A DNA stretch of 64,000 bases from JALCOL01 sp022649665 (GCA_030372335.1 JAUDCW010000001.1); one strand, 5' to 3'. Positions 50,298-60,165 are shown, counted from the stretch's first letter. Translations and numbers: made by a program. Notes: generated by a model from the letters alone, not told the origin.

Positions 50298-51278
50298 TTA
50301 TTTCAGCAGTGTTTGCGCTGAAGTGATGATCGCAAGTTTATATACGTCTTCTTCGTTCGCTCCGCGGGACAAATCAGAGATCGGTTTGTTCATGCCTTGC
50401 AGGATCGGTCCGACCGCTTCAAAGCCGCCCAAGCGCTGCGCGATCTTGTAGCCGATATTGCCGGCTTCCAGTTCAGGGAAGATGAAGACATTCGCGTGTC
50501 CAGCCACCTTGGAATCGGGAGCTTTTTGTTTCGCAACAGAAGGCACGAACGATGCATCAAATTGCAGTTCCCCGTCCAGCGGAAGTTCCGGTGCTAATTT
50601 TTGCGCGATCGCAGTTGCTTCGCGTACTTTGTCGACTTCGGGTGCTTTGGCAGAACCTTTTGTCGAGAAGCTGAGCATTGCGACTTTCGGATCGATATCG
50701 AACAATGAGGCGGTTTTCGCCGTTTCGACTGCGATTTCAGCTAATTCCTGCGCGTTCGGATTTACATTGATCGCACAATCAGAGAAGATATACCGAGCTT
50801 CGCTGCGAGAACCGACCATCAAGAAAGCTCCGCTCGTGCGGCTGACGCCGGGTTTCGTTTTGATGATTTGAAGCGCTGGGCGCACGGTGTCGCCGGTCGA
50901 ATGGATCGCGCCGCTGACAAGGCCGTCTGCTTTATCCATATAAACGAGCATCGTGCCGAAATAGTTCGGATCTTTTAAGATCGTAAGTGCTTGTTCGCGG
51001 GTCGCTTTGCCTTTGCGGCGTTCCACGAAGCTGTCGACCATTTGATCCCATTCTGGATAGTTATCCGGATCATAGATCGCGATCCCGCTTGTTTTGTATC
51101 CCAAGCTGTTTGCTTTTTCTTTGACTGCTGTTTCATTGCCGATCAAGATCGGATCGACTAAACCGTCTGACTTCAAACGAACAACGGCGCCTAAAATGCG
51201 CGGGTCTTCTGATTCCGGAAAAACGATCTTCACATTTTTTCCGCTGATTTTTTCTTTTAAGCTTTCAAATAAATCCAC
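50298..51278 (-). CDS. pta: Phosphate acetyltransferase
   Basis: It converts acetyl-CoA to acetyl phosphate in the ATP-yielding acetate branch. The 326-aa protein is of the short Pta type (VYMDKADGLVSGAIHSTGDTVRPAL is the family signature region). The GTG at 51278 has GGAGGG upstream and gives the usual N terminus DLFESLKEKI; a longer frame upstream lacks a site. Confidence 0.96.
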   Translation of the reverse strand: MDLFESLKEKISGKNVKIVFPESEDPRILGAVVRLKSDGLVDPILIGNETAVKEKANSLGYKTSGIAIYDPDNYPEWDQMVDSFVERRKGKATREQALTILKDPNYFGTMLVYMDKADGLVSGAIHSTGDTVRPALQIIKTKPGVSRTSGAFLMVGSRSEARYIFSDCAINVNPNAQELAEIAVETAKTASLFDIDPKVAMLSFSTKGSAKAPEVDKVREATAIAQKLAPELPLDGELQFDASFVPSVAKQKAPDSKVAGHANVFIFPELEAGNIGYKIAQRLGGFEAVGPILQGMNKPISDLSRGANEEDVYKLAIITSAQTLLK

Positions 51279-51372
51279 AAGAGTTCCCTCCAAGTTTGTT
51301 TTTATACTAAAAAATAGTACACCATTCCTCATCAATCATACACTTTTTTTGTGAAAAAACAAAAGGTTTTCC

Positions 51373-52065
51373 TTACGTTTCTTCTGTCGGATCTTCCGGC
51401 AGGCGCCAATCGATCGGCGTCTGGCCGAGCGCTGTCAGCAATTCATTGATTTTTGAAAAGGGTCGCGAGCCGAAAAAACCGCGGTGTGCACTTAGCGGCG
51501 AAGGGTGCGGCGCTTTCAAAATGATATGGCGCGTCGTATCGATCATCGGGATCTTCGCCTGTGCGGATTTCCCCCACAAAAGGAAAATGATCGGTTCTGT
51601 GCGCTCATTCAGCTTTTGGATGATCGCGTCCGTCAAATGTTCCCAACCGTGTCCTTGGTGCGAATACGCCATTCCCGCCCGAACAGTCAGCACGGTATTC
51701 AAAAGAAGGACTCCCTGCTCGGCCCACGACTTCAAATAGCCGTGTTTGGCCGGCGGGATCCCAAGATCGGCTGCCAGTTCTTTATAAATGTTTTGCAGAG
51801 ATGGCGGGATCTTGACCCCCGGCTGGACTGAAAAGCTTAAACCGGTCGCCTGATGCGGTCCATGATAAGGATCTTGGCCGAGGATCACGACTTTGACTTT
51901 TTCATACGGTGTCAGCTCAAGTGCCGAATAAATATGATACATATCGGGATACACTTCATGATGCTGATATTCTTCAGCTAAAAACTGGTGGAGTTCTTTG
52001 TAATAATCTTTTTCGAATTCCTCCGCTAAGAGATTCTGCCAGCTATTGTGCAAAATCGTCTTCAT
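51373..52065 (-). CDS. ung: Uracil-DNA glycosylase
   Basis: It removes uracil from DNA. The 230-aa protein has the catalytic motif GQDPYHGPHQATGLSFSV and the HPSPLSAHRGFFG leucine loop region. It is divergent from the HAD phosphatase gene, 108 bp away. Confidence 0.98.
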   Translation of the reverse strand: MKTILHNSWQNLLAEEFEKDYYKELHQFLAEEYQHHEVYPDMYHIYSALELTPYEKVKVVILGQDPYHGPHQATGLSFSVQPGVKIPPSLQNIYKELAADLGIPPAKHGYLKSWAEQGVLLLNTVLTVRAGMAYSHQGHGWEHLTDAIIQKLNERTEPIIFLLWGKSAQAKIPMIDTTRHIILKAPHPSPLSAHRGFFGSRPFSKINELLTALGQTPIDWRLPEDPTEET

Positions 52066-52173
52066 GGCAAAACTTCCTTTCCGATCATTTGCCGCAGAAC
52101 AACTCTTTCATTTGCTCCGGCATTGAAAAATGGTACACTTAAAACAACAAAATCAAGTGAAAGTAGTGACTTT

Positions 52174-53049
52174 ATGATCAAAATGATTGCTTCAGATATG
52201 GATGGCACGCTTCTTGATCCGAATCAAGAGATCAGCCGCACGAATCAGGAAATGATCCGCAAAGCGCAGGCGGCCGGATTGATCTTTGTCATCGCGACCG
52301 GACGCAGTTTTACCGAAGCAATTCCGCCGATAGAAAAAACCGGCTTGAAATTTCCAATGATCACGAGCAACGGCGCACAGATTTTTGATGCGAACCATAA
52401 AATGGTGGCGCTGGAAGAGATCCCGAAAGACCAAGGCATCCAGATCGCCCAGATCCTGAAAAAAAGTGGCGTCTACTTTGAGATCGCGACTGACCGCGGC
52501 GTTTACTCCACAAATCAAGCCGAACGCGTCACGCATTCGGCCCAATCGATCTTGAAAAACAATCCCGAGATTTCGCCGCAAAAAGCGATCGCGATGAGTT
52601 CCAACTATTTAGCACGGCTCGCCGTTGAATATGTCCCGACGTACGAGATCCTCTTTACGAATTCTTCGATCCATCTCTTAAAATTCATGGCTTTCAGCTT
52701 GAATGAACGCAATCCGCTGAGCGCATTGAAAGACCGCTTGCTGGAGCTGCCAAATTTGAAAGTCACCTCTTCAGCGGCCGGCAATATCGAGATCAATCAG
52801 ATCAAAGCTCAAAAAGGCAAAGCTTTGGCGCGTTTCGCCGCGATGAACGACCTTTCGGCAAAAGAGATCATGGCGATCGGCGACAGCGAAAATGATCTGA
52901 ATATGCTGGAGACAGCTGGTCTTTCAGTCGCGATGGAAAATGCACTCGAAGATGTCAAAGAAAAAGTCGATTGGATCACCGGCATCAACAGCGAAGACGG
53001 CGTCGCAATGGCGATCCGCCGCCTGCTGCAAATCGAACATCACCGCTGA
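52174..53049 (+). CDS. Cof-type HAD superfamily hydrolase
   Basis: The 291-aa phosphatase has HAD motif I SDMDGTLLD at the N terminus and motif IV GDSENDLNML near residue 235, with the C2B cap of the Cof/YkrA-type sugar phosphatases between. Substrate unknown. ATG 52174 begins MIKMIASDMDG; the upstream ribosome site is weak. Confidence 0.93.
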   Translation: MIKMIASDMDGTLLDPNQEISRTNQEMIRKAQAAGLIFVIATGRSFTEAIPPIEKTGLKFPMITSNGAQIFDANHKMVALEEIPKDQGIQIAQILKKSGVYFEIATDRGVYSTNQAERVTHSAQSILKNNPEISPQKAIAMSSNYLARLAVEYVPTYEILFTNSSIHLLKFMAFSLNERNPLSALKDRLLELPNLKVTSSAAGNIEINQIKAQKGKALARFAAMNDLSAKEIMAIGDSENDLNMLETAGLSVAMENALEDVKEKVDWITGINSEDGVAMAIRRLLQIEHHR

Positions 53050-53054
53050 GCGCT

Positions 53055-53618
53055 TTATTTGAGCGGCTGCTGGAGGTGATTATAGCGGTGGGCGCTGATG
53101 ATCATCTCGCCTACCTTTTGAAAACCCATCTGCCGGTAAAGTTTTTCGGCTTTTGGGTTTTTTTGATCCACATTCAAGCCGACAAGGTGCTTGCCGCTCG
53201 CCGAGGCGACTTGCGGGACTGCCTGCAAAAGCTTGGTCCCGATGCCGTGGCCGCGGGCATTGCGGCTGACGATCAGCGTATCCAAATACCATTCGTGCGG
53301 ATACACTTCCGGATCTTCAAAGAGCGGCGGGATCGATGTTCCTTCACGAGTCTTCAAACGATTCCACGCGGTATCGATCGCAGGCTCGTCTTCGGCCGGA
53401 TAGCCGAACGCTGCCCCGAGGATCTCGCCGGCGTCTTCGGCCACGATCGCGCGCTCCCAATGATAGCGGTAGCGCGGATCTTGAGCGGCTTCGTTCAATC
53501 GCTCCAGCACTTCCTTTTCCGGATACTGCTGCACGACCGGCAGCTCCATGTCTTTAAAAATATCCATCACAAGCGGCAAGACTTGCGGCAAATCATTCTT
53601 TGTTGCGTTTCTGATCAT
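53055..53618 (-). CDS. GNAT family N-acetyltransferase
   Basis: The 187-aa protein has the acetyl-CoA motif RNARGHGIGTKLL and the C-terminal MGFQKVG. It converges with the HAD gene and shares its start region with the CmpB-like gene (26-nt overlap). Substrate unknown. Confidence 0.9.
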   Translation of the reverse strand: MIRNATKNDLPQVLPLVMDIFKDMELPVVQQYPEKEVLERLNEAAQDPRYRYHWERAIVAEDAGEILGAAFGYPAEDEPAIDTAWNRLKTREGTSIPPLFEDPEVYPHEWYLDTLIVSRNARGHGIGTKLLQAVPQVASASGKHLVGLNVDQKNPKAEKLYRQMGFQKVGEMIISAHRYNHLQQPLK

Positions 53619-54474
53619 TTTGCTGATTTCCTTTCTTTTGCTGCGTATGGCGCCGGCGGGCGATCGCGGTCTCCAAGATCGCTTTCAAACTGAAAATATC
53701 CGGATATTCCGGAAATTTGAGCGCCGGAAAATTCCGTAAAAAACGGCGCATCGTCGGCGTATGCGGCAGTTTCGGGAAGAATTTCTCCGGATGCTCTTTG
53801 ATCTCAGCGACTGCCAAACGGTAGCGTTCGCTGTTTTCTTTGCGTTTGGCGACGAAGTCTTCAACGGAAGCGCCGACATCCGCTTTCAGGCGCGCCGCCC
53901 CCATTTCGACATTTTCCTGCAAACTATCGCGCTTCTCTTTGAGGAGTGCGCCGACTTGCGAAACGGCCCGCCGGAAAGCAAGCATATTGACCAAAGTGTA
54001 ACACGTATCGGTGATCATCACGAGTGCGATCACCCACGCGACCCAGCCCCAATTGTCTGCGACTTTCTCCGCGATTTCCAGCACACGCGGATGCAGCCAG
54101 CGGACGACCCAGGTACAGCCGATCCCCCAGCCGAGTGAAACAGGCAGTGCGATCCGGCCATTGATATTGAACGGTACATCTTTATAGTCCCACCATGTCG
54201 CGTGGAATAATTTTTCAAGTGCCCAGCTTGTGACATATTCTAAGACGGTACAAAAGGCGGCCGACACAACGAACAGCAGGAAAATATTTGCCTGCACATC
54301 TTTTGTCGCCATCACGACCCCCATGATCCCGAACGCGTAGATCGGGCAGTAAGGTCCGACCAAAAAGCCGCGGTATACATAGTGGTGCGCTTTGAGCGAG
54401 CAATAGATCGTCTCCCAAAGCCAGCCGATCACTGAATAAGCAAAAAAGAGTATAATAAAGACTTGGATTGCCAC
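53593..54474 (-). CDS. CmpB-like (ABC-transporter type IV) membrane protein
   Basis: The 293-aa protein has about six membrane segments and the family opening FAYSVIGWLWETIYCSL, followed by RGFLVGPYCPIYAFG (putative ABC-transporter type IV, PF06541). The C-terminal third is a charged, helical cytoplasmic tail. Its exact role is unknown. The gene overlaps the acetyltransferase gene by 26 nt. Confidence 0.85.
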   Translation of the reverse strand: MAIQVFIILFFAYSVIGWLWETIYCSLKAHHYVYRGFLVGPYCPIYAFGIMGVVMATKDVQANIFLLFVVSAAFCTVLEYVTSWALEKLFHATWWDYKDVPFNINGRIALPVSLGWGIGCTWVVRWLHPRVLEIAEKVADNWGWVAWVIALVMITDTCYTLVNMLAFRRAVSQVGALLKEKRDSLQENVEMGAARLKADVGASVEDFVAKRKENSERYRLAVAEIKEHPEKFFPKLPHTPTMRRFLRNFPALKFPEYPDIFSLKAILETAIARRRHTQQKKGNQQNDQKRNKE

Positions 54475-54571
54475 GTAAAAACCTCCTTCGTCTCATTTTA
54501 GCAAAGAATTTCCTTAGAGAAAACTATGAACTGTGAAGGCAAAGCAATCGATATCGAAATGGAGTGAGAAT

Positions 54572-56296
54572 ATGCTTCCTTTATTCAAATATACGAAAGG
54601 CTACCGGCCGCAGATTTTTCTGGCCCCCCTTTTCAAGCTTTTAGAGGCGATCTTTGAGCTGCTTTTGCCGCTCCAAATGGCGAAATTGATCGATCAAGGT
54701 ATCAAACATCGCGATTCTGCCTTGATTATGCATTACGCCGGTGTGATGGTCGCGATGGCCGCTGCCGGGATTTTGTCAGCGCTGGTTTGCCAGTATTTTG
54801 CCTCAGTTTCCTCGCAAGGCCTTGGGACCCGCCTGCGCAATGAGCTGATGCGCAAGATCAATGCGCTTGACGCTGAAACGTTGAGCCGCTTCGGAACCGA
54901 TACATTGATCACACGCTTGACCAATGACATCACGCAAGTCCAAACAGCGCTAGCGATGTTTATGCGCCTTTTTATGCGCGCACCTTTTTTAAGCATCGGT
55001 TCGATCATCATGGCTTTTTACATCCAGTGGCAAATGGGCTTGATCTTTCTGGCGACTTTTCCGCTTTTTTTATTTATTCTCGTCTTTATTATTCAAAAAA
55101 CCGTCCCGCTGTATGAAAAAGTCCAGCAGATGCTTGATCAGCTGAATCGCCAGATCGCCCAAACGCTGAGCGGAGTCCGCGTGATCCGCGCTTTTCGGCG
55201 CGAAGGCTTTTTTACCAAAAACAATCTCGCAACAAGCGATCGCTTGGCGAGCGCTTCGACCCATGTCGCTAATATCTCTGCGCTTCTTTCCCCTTTGACG
55301 ACGCTCGTGATGAATGGTGCGATTTTATTTCTATTATATTTCGGTGCGATCCGGATCGATCTCGGGACGCTCCAGCAAGGGCAAATCTTAGCCTTGATCA
55401 ACTATATGAATCAAATGCTTTTAGCACTGATCGTTGTCACCAACTTGGCGATCCTTTTTACACGCGCAGAAGCTTCCGGCAAACGGATCCAAGATGTTTT
55501 TGACGCGGAACCGGTGCTCACTCCCGGAAAAATCGCGCTGACTGATCTTTCAGCGCCCGATCTGCTTGTGTTTCAAGATGTTTCCTTCCGCTATCCCGAA
55601 GCGCGCGGCGACGCCTTAAGTGACATCGCATTTACACTGCCGCGCGGCAAATGGCTTGGGATCACTGGTGCGACCGGCAGCGGCAAATCAACGCTTTTGC
55701 AGCTGATCCCGCGCTTCTTTGATCCGAGCCGCGGCACGATCCTGCTTGCAGGGGATCCGCTGGCGAGCCTCTTGATCAAAGACGTCCGGCGCGTGATCGG
55801 GATCGTTCCGCAGCACGCTGTTTTAATGACCGGGACGATCCGTGCCAATCTTCAGTGGGGAAAAGCCGCAGCGACCGACGAAGAGTGCTGGGAAGCGCTC
55901 GAGATCGCGCAGATCGCCGACTTCGTCCGCCGCCTGCCCCAGCAGCTCGACAGCCGTTTGGAAGAAGGCGGGCAAAATCTTTCCGGCGGGCAAAAGCAGC
56001 GGCTGGCGATCGCTCGTGCGGTGATCAAAAAGCCGCCGCTCCTCCTGCTCGATGATGCGCTGTCGGCACTCGACTATGAAACCGATCTGGCGCTACGTCA
56101 ATCGCTGAAGAAAAGTTTGGCGGACACCACCGTCTGTTTGACCTCGCAGCGGATCAGTTCGCTGAAGGACGCTGAACAGATCCTGGTATTAGCGGACGGC
56201 CGTGCTGCTGGTCTTGGCACTGATCGTGAATTGTTAGCAAGCTGCAAAGAATACCAGGAGCTCTCCGCCTCCCAAGAAAGCGAGCTGGCCATATGA
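54572..56296 (+). CDS. Heterodimeric ABC exporter subunit, degenerate half
   Basis: The 574-aa half transporter has six membrane segments and an ATPase with Walker A GATGSGKST and a canonical LSGGQKQR signature. Walker B reads LLLLDDALSALD, so the catalytic glutamate is aspartate. ATG 54572 follows GGAGTGAG. It overlaps the partner gene by 4 nt. It is paralogous to 12191-13918. Confidence 0.92.
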   Translation: MLPLFKYTKGYRPQIFLAPLFKLLEAIFELLLPLQMAKLIDQGIKHRDSALIMHYAGVMVAMAAAGILSALVCQYFASVSSQGLGTRLRNELMRKINALDAETLSRFGTDTLITRLTNDITQVQTALAMFMRLFMRAPFLSIGSIIMAFYIQWQMGLIFLATFPLFLFILVFIIQKTVPLYEKVQQMLDQLNRQIAQTLSGVRVIRAFRREGFFTKNNLATSDRLASASTHVANISALLSPLTTLVMNGAILFLLYFGAIRIDLGTLQQGQILALINYMNQMLLALIVVTNLAILFTRAEASGKRIQDVFDAEPVLTPGKIALTDLSAPDLLVFQDVSFRYPEARGDALSDIAFTLPRGKWLGITGATGSGKSTLLQLIPRFFDPSRGTILLAGDPLASLLIKDVRRVIGIVPQHAVLMTGTIRANLQWGKAAATDEECWEALEIAQIADFVRRLPQQLDSRLEEGGQNLSGGQKQRLAIARAVIKKPPLLLLDDALSALDYETDLALRQSLKKSLADTTVCLTSQRISSLKDAEQILVLADGRAAGLGTDRELLASCKEYQELSASQESELAI

Positions 56297-58041
56297 AATT
56301 TTCTGCTGGAACGATCAAACGAATCTTCTCTTATTTGACGCCGTACCGCATGGCCGTGCTGGCTGGCTTTTTGATCGGGGCAGTTGCGGCGCTCGCCGGC
56401 GTTGCTTCGACATTTGCCGTCGGGCGCGCCGTGGATCAGATGGTCGGGATCGGCAAAGTCCGTTTTCCTGAACTCACCAAAATACTGCTGCTGCTCTTTT
56501 TCATCTATTTGGCAACTTCACTCGCGCAATACTTCGCGCAGCGCCTCGCCAATCATGTTTCTTACCAAGCGATCGCACGTCTCCGAAATGATTGCAGCAC
56601 CAAGCTCAATGTGCTGCCGGTCGCGTGGTTCGACAGCCATGCGGAAGGCGACATCCTCTCGCGCTATACGAACGACATGGACAACATCGCGATCGCGCTG
56701 ACCAGCCTTTTGAGCCAAGCATTTCTCGGAGTCCCGGTCCTGCTTTTGAGTCTGGCATTCATGCTTGGACAAAGCCGCTCGATGACGCTGATCGTGCTGA
56801 TCGCGACTCCGCTGATCATCGTCGTCAATTATGCGATCGCCTTCTTTTCGCAGAAATCATTTGCTCGCCAGCAAAGTGTGCTGGGCGAGATCAGCGGCTT
56901 CGTCAATGAACATGTTTCCAACCAGATGCTCGTCAAAGCTTTTCAGCATGAAGACACGACACAGGCAGCTTTTGAAAAGCAAAATCAATGGCTCTACCGC
57001 GTGGGCCAAAAAGCACAATTCGCCTCATCGCTTGCAAATCCTTCTGCCCGTTTTGTCGATCATTTGGCTTATATCGCGATCGGCGCGGTCGGCGGTCTTT
57101 TGCTGCTCCGCGGCGGCCGCGGGATCACGATCGGCGTGATCACCAGCTTCACGCTGTATGCCAGCCAATTTTCCAAGCCGTTTATCGATCTCTCGGGCAT
57201 CACAAGTCAGATCCAAACGGCGCTTGTCGGTGCAGAACGCAGCTTTATGATCTTAGAAAGCAAAGAAGAAACCCCAGATCCGAAAACGCCCTTGCCCCTT
57301 GAAACAGTCCGCGGGGCGGTCGCTTTCGAACATGTCTATTTCTCTTATGTACCGAGCGTGCCGCTGATCCGTGATTTTAATTTACGGGTCTCCCCGGGCG
57401 AGATGGTCGCGATCGTCGGCAAGACCGGCGCCGGCAAATCGACACTCGTCAATTTGCTGATGCGCTTTTACGAAATCGATCAGGGCCGCATCACCCTGGA
57501 CGGCCGCGATATTCGCCAGCTCAGGCGCAGCGACTTGCGCAAAGCCTTTGGGATGGTGATCCAAGAAACCTGGCTGATGGACGGCACGATCGCTGAAAAT
57601 CTGCGCTTCGGCAATCCCGAGGCGAGCCTGGATGAAATGATCAAAGCTGCTAAAGAAGCCAACATCCATGAATTCATCAGCCGTTTGCCGCAAGGTTACG
57701 CGACGTCTCTCGGAAAAAGCGGCCTCGAGATCTCCGCCGGGCAAAAACAACTTTTGACGATCGCGCGCACGATCCTGGCGCAACCGCCAATGCTGATCTT
57801 GGATGAAGCCACCAGTTCTGTCGATACTTTGACTGAGGCGCGGATCCAAGCGGCTTTAACGAAATTAATGGAAGGCAAAACCAGTTTTGTGATCGCGCAT
57901 CGCCTGAAAACGATCCAAAATGCTGACCAGATCCTGGTCATAAAAGAAGGACAGGTCGTCGAAGTTGGCGATCACACTGAACTGCTCAAAAAGAGCGGCT
58001 ATTACGCAGCTCTTTACGCCTCGCAATTTGAAAAAAGCTGA
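56293..58041 (+). CDS. Heterodimeric ABC exporter subunit, catalytically complete half
   Basis: The 582-aa partner has Walker A GKTGAGKST, Walker B MLILDEATSSVD with the catalytic glutamate, and a degenerate signature ISAGQKQ. Together with the preceding subunit it forms a second LmrCD-type exporter. No regulator gene lies beside it, unlike the pair at 10305-13918. Confidence 0.92.
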   Translation: MKFSAGTIKRIFSYLTPYRMAVLAGFLIGAVAALAGVASTFAVGRAVDQMVGIGKVRFPELTKILLLLFFIYLATSLAQYFAQRLANHVSYQAIARLRNDCSTKLNVLPVAWFDSHAEGDILSRYTNDMDNIAIALTSLLSQAFLGVPVLLLSLAFMLGQSRSMTLIVLIATPLIIVVNYAIAFFSQKSFARQQSVLGEISGFVNEHVSNQMLVKAFQHEDTTQAAFEKQNQWLYRVGQKAQFASSLANPSARFVDHLAYIAIGAVGGLLLLRGGRGITIGVITSFTLYASQFSKPFIDLSGITSQIQTALVGAERSFMILESKEETPDPKTPLPLETVRGAVAFEHVYFSYVPSVPLIRDFNLRVSPGEMVAIVGKTGAGKSTLVNLLMRFYEIDQGRITLDGRDIRQLRRSDLRKAFGMVIQETWLMDGTIAENLRFGNPEASLDEMIKAAKEANIHEFISRLPQGYATSLGKSGLEISAGQKQLLTIARTILAQPPMLILDEATSSVDTLTEARIQAALTKLMEGKTSFVIAHRLKTIQNADQILVIKEGQVVEVGDHTELLKKSGYYAALYASQFEKS

Positions 58042-58083
58042 AAACAGGACCCTGACAAACTTTTGTCAGGGTCCTGTTTTCAG
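58040..58083. terminator. Bidirectional terminator between the ABC exporter and folT genes
   Basis: A long perfect stem, AAAACAGGACCCTGACAAA against its complement, flanked by T runs. Confidence 0.85.
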
Positions 58084-58086
58084 TTA

Positions 58087-58127
58087 AATGGTGTTCCAAG
58101 CACACGGCTTCGGAACTAAGCTGGTTT
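58087..58127 (-). repeat. Fragment R7 of the dispersed repeat
   Basis: GGTGTTCCAAGCACACGGCTTCGGAACTAAGC-like text resembles the right end of R3 (GGTGTTCCAAATGAGCTTCTTCGGAACTAA). Only this end is present. Confidence 0.55.
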
Positions 58128-58634
58128 GCTTTTTAATTTTAAAAATCGATTGAATGGCAAGCGCGCCATCAAAAAAGTCATGATCAAACTATGCAGTGGG
58201 ATCGTGATCAAGTTTTTGACGATCCGCGGCGGCATTTGCGCCCAAAACGGTGTCTTGTACATGATCGTAAGCCACATCGGTGTCAAGATCAGATTGATCA
58301 AGACCGAAACGACTAATATCGCCAAAAACGTTCGCTTGAAAGTGATTTTCTTTCCAAAATAAAAATAACCGTACAGGGCTCCTGAAATCATTGCATTCAG
58401 CGTAAATCCAGGAAAATACGCGCCTTGCGGGTTGAGTGTTGCGCCGATGATGTCGGCGATCGCTGCTCCGATCCCGCCCCAAAGCGGTCCAAAAAGAAAA
58501 CCCATCAAATTCGTCGGGATAAAACCGAAACCTACGCGCAGAAGCGGTGTCCCGATCGAAAAGAAACTCAAGACATAGCTGAGCGCCACCAATAGTGCCA
58601 GAAAAATCAATGATCGTGTATCCAATTTTTTCAT
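58116..58634 (-). CDS. folT: Folate ECF transporter S component
   Basis: The 172-aa S component has six membrane segments and the FolT motif GTPLLRVGFGFIPTNLMGFLFGP. It binds folate and uses the shared ECF module. The ATG at 58634 is chosen because AAGGAG lies nine bases away; an earlier ATG overlaps that site. The THF riboswitch upstream supports the folate assignment. Confidence 0.93.
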   Translation of the reverse strand: MKKLDTRSLIFLALLVALSYVLSFFSIGTPLLRVGFGFIPTNLMGFLFGPLWGGIGAAIADIIGATLNPQGAYFPGFTLNAMISGALYGYFYFGKKITFKRTFLAILVVSVLINLILTPMWLTIMYKTPFWAQMPPRIVKNLITIPLHSLIMTFLMARLPFNRFLKLKSKPA

Positions 58635-58669
58635 GCTGTGCATCTCCTTAAGAGCTGCCACATTCCGCT

Positions 58670-58775
58670 AAAAATGCAGCGAATGCGAAAGCAAAACCGC
58701 GCATAAATGCTTCGTCCAAAAAGCAACATCCCATCTTTTCGGCACTTAACGCTTTGCTTCCTACTCTGATTTTTT
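58670..58775 (-). promoter_or_regulatory. THF (tetrahydrofolate) riboswitch
   Basis: On the minus strand the conserved boxes of this class occur in order: GAGTAGG, GCGTTAAGTG, GGGATGTTGC, GGACGAAGC, GCGCGG and GCATTCGCT. The ends pair as AAAAATCAG/CTGcATTTTT. It lies between a promoter and folT, so reduced folate probably switches the transporter off. The nearby AAGGAG of folT is close enough for translational control. Confidence 0.93.
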
Positions 58776-58795
58776 CGACCCGCGGGGTCATAGTG

Positions 58796-58824
58796 ACTTT
58801 AGCACAAAAGAAAGATTGTTTCAA
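58796..58824 (-). promoter_or_regulatory. folT promoter
   Basis: A -35 TTGAAA (58819-58824) and -10 TAAAGT (58796-58801) with a 17-bp spacer place the transcript start just before the THF riboswitch. Confidence 0.6.
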
Positions 58825-58842
58825 TGAAATTCTCATGGAATT

Positions 58843-59268
58843 TTAAAGATTAAAGAATTCATGCCCGGTTTCATGGACGAGATTGCGAAAATCCAAAAGT
58901 CCCATTTTGAGTCCGCGGATCAAAACTTCCGCAGTCCCAAGATTCGTTGCCAGCGGAATCTCATACACGTCGCACAGCCGGATCAACGCATTGACATCCG
59001 GTTCATGCGGCTGAGCCGTCAAAGGATCGCGCAAGAAAATCACCAGATCCATCGCGTCTTCCGAGATCATCGCGCCGACTTGCTGATCGCCGCCCATCGG
59101 CCCCGACTTGAAACAATGAACTTTTAAATCAGTCGCTTCCATCACTTTTTTACCAGTCATCCCGGTGGCATACAAATCATGGTGCTTCAAAATTTCTTGA
59201 TAAGCAGTTGCGAATTTGATCATTTCCGGCTTTTGCCGGTCATGCGCGATCAGTGCGATTTTCATCAT
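58843..59268 (-). CDS. mgsA: Methylglyoxal synthase
   Basis: It converts dihydroxyacetone phosphate to methylglyoxal, a bypass of lower glycolysis. The 141-aa protein shows ALIAHDRQKPEM and the SGPMGGDQQVGAMI phosphate site. Two consecutive ATG codons are available; GGGGGAG fits the second slightly better. It lies 9 nt after rsmA in the same operon. Confidence 0.96.
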   Translation of the reverse strand: MMKIALIAHDRQKPEMIKFATAYQEILKHHDLYATGMTGKKVMEATDLKVHCFKSGPMGGDQQVGAMISEDAMDLVIFLRDPLTAQPHEPDVNALIRLCDVYEIPLATNLGTAEVLIRGLKMGLLDFRNLVHETGHEFFNL

Positions 59269-59277
59269 GTTCTCCCC

Positions 59278-60165
59278 CTATTCGGTAACAGCCAGACAAT
59301 TGCTCAACTTAGCGAATTCTTCGATCGAAAGTGTTTCACCGCGGCGTTTTGGATCGATCCCGCTCTTAGCAAGCGCCTGAGTCAACCGTTCTTTAGTTGC
59401 ATCATTTTTCCCGTAAAGCATCAATAAATTATTCCAGAGTGTCTTGCGTCTGGAATGAAAAGCCCCGCGGACTAAGCGGAAAAATCCTTTTTCATCTTGC
59501 AGCTCGATCAGCGGCTGAGTGCGCCGCGTCAGCTGGATGATCGCCGAATCGACATTCGGCTGCGGCATAAAGACCGTCCGCGGCACGATGAAGGCGGTTT
59601 TCGTTTCCATATAGTACTGGACTGCGATCGAAAGCGAGCCGTATGCTTTGGTTCCCGGCGAAGCACTTAGCCGGTCCGCGACCTCTTTTTGGACCATCAA
59701 GACCATCTCAGCGACCGGCACCCCGCTTTCTAAAAAGTGCATCATGATCGGGGTCGTAATATAATACGGCAAGTTTGCAACGACTTTAAGCGGAAGCGTC
59801 GGTTCGGAAAATTGCTGGAGGGCTTGCGCCAAATCGGTTTTCAAAATATCTTGATGGATGATCTTGATATTGTGATAGGGCGAAAGCGTCTCGCTGAGGA
59901 CCGTCAAGAGCCGCTGATCGATCTCAAAAGCAAGCACTTCGCGCGCTGACTGCGCTAAAAGTTCGGTCAAGGCGCCGATCCCCGGCCCGACTTCGATCAC
60001 ATTGGTCGCATCGTCGATTGTAGCGGTCGAAACGATCTTCCGCAAAATATTCGGTTCAGTAATAAAGTTTTGCCCCAAACTTTTTTTCGCACCTAATCGA
60101 TACTTTTCCAAAATCGCTCGGGTCCGGGTCGGTGTAGCAATCAGCGGACGTTGGTTTTCAGTCAT
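59278..60165 (-). CDS. rsmA: 16S rRNA adenine-N6 dimethyltransferase
   Basis: RsmA (KsgA) dimethylates two adenines near the 3' end of 16S rRNA. The 295-aa protein has GPGIGALT for SAM and the NLPYYITTPI catalytic motif. It overlaps rnmV by 8 nt. Confidence 0.97.
   Translation of the reverse strand: MTENQRPLIATPTRTRAILEKYRLGAKKSLGQNFITEPNILRKIVSTATIDDATNVIEVGPGIGALTELLAQSAREVLAFEIDQRLLTVLSETLSPYHNIKIIHQDILKTDLAQALQQFSEPTLPLKVVANLPYYITTPIMMHFLESGVPVAEMVLMVQKEVADRLSASPGTKAYGSLSIAVQYYMETKTAFIVPRTVFMPQPNVDSAIIQLTRRTQPLIELQDEKGFFRLVRGAFHSRRKTLWNNLLMLYGKNDATKERLTQALAKSGIDPKRRGETLSIEEFAKLSNCLAVTE

Noticed and set aside
51340..51366. Rex operator near pta (TTTGTGAAAAAACAAAA)
   Set aside because: Only one half-site resembles TTGTGA; the second half and spacing do not match the Rex consensus.
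58648..58836. 62-codon frame upstream of folT
   Set aside because: The stretch is explained by the THF riboswitch and has no ribosome site.
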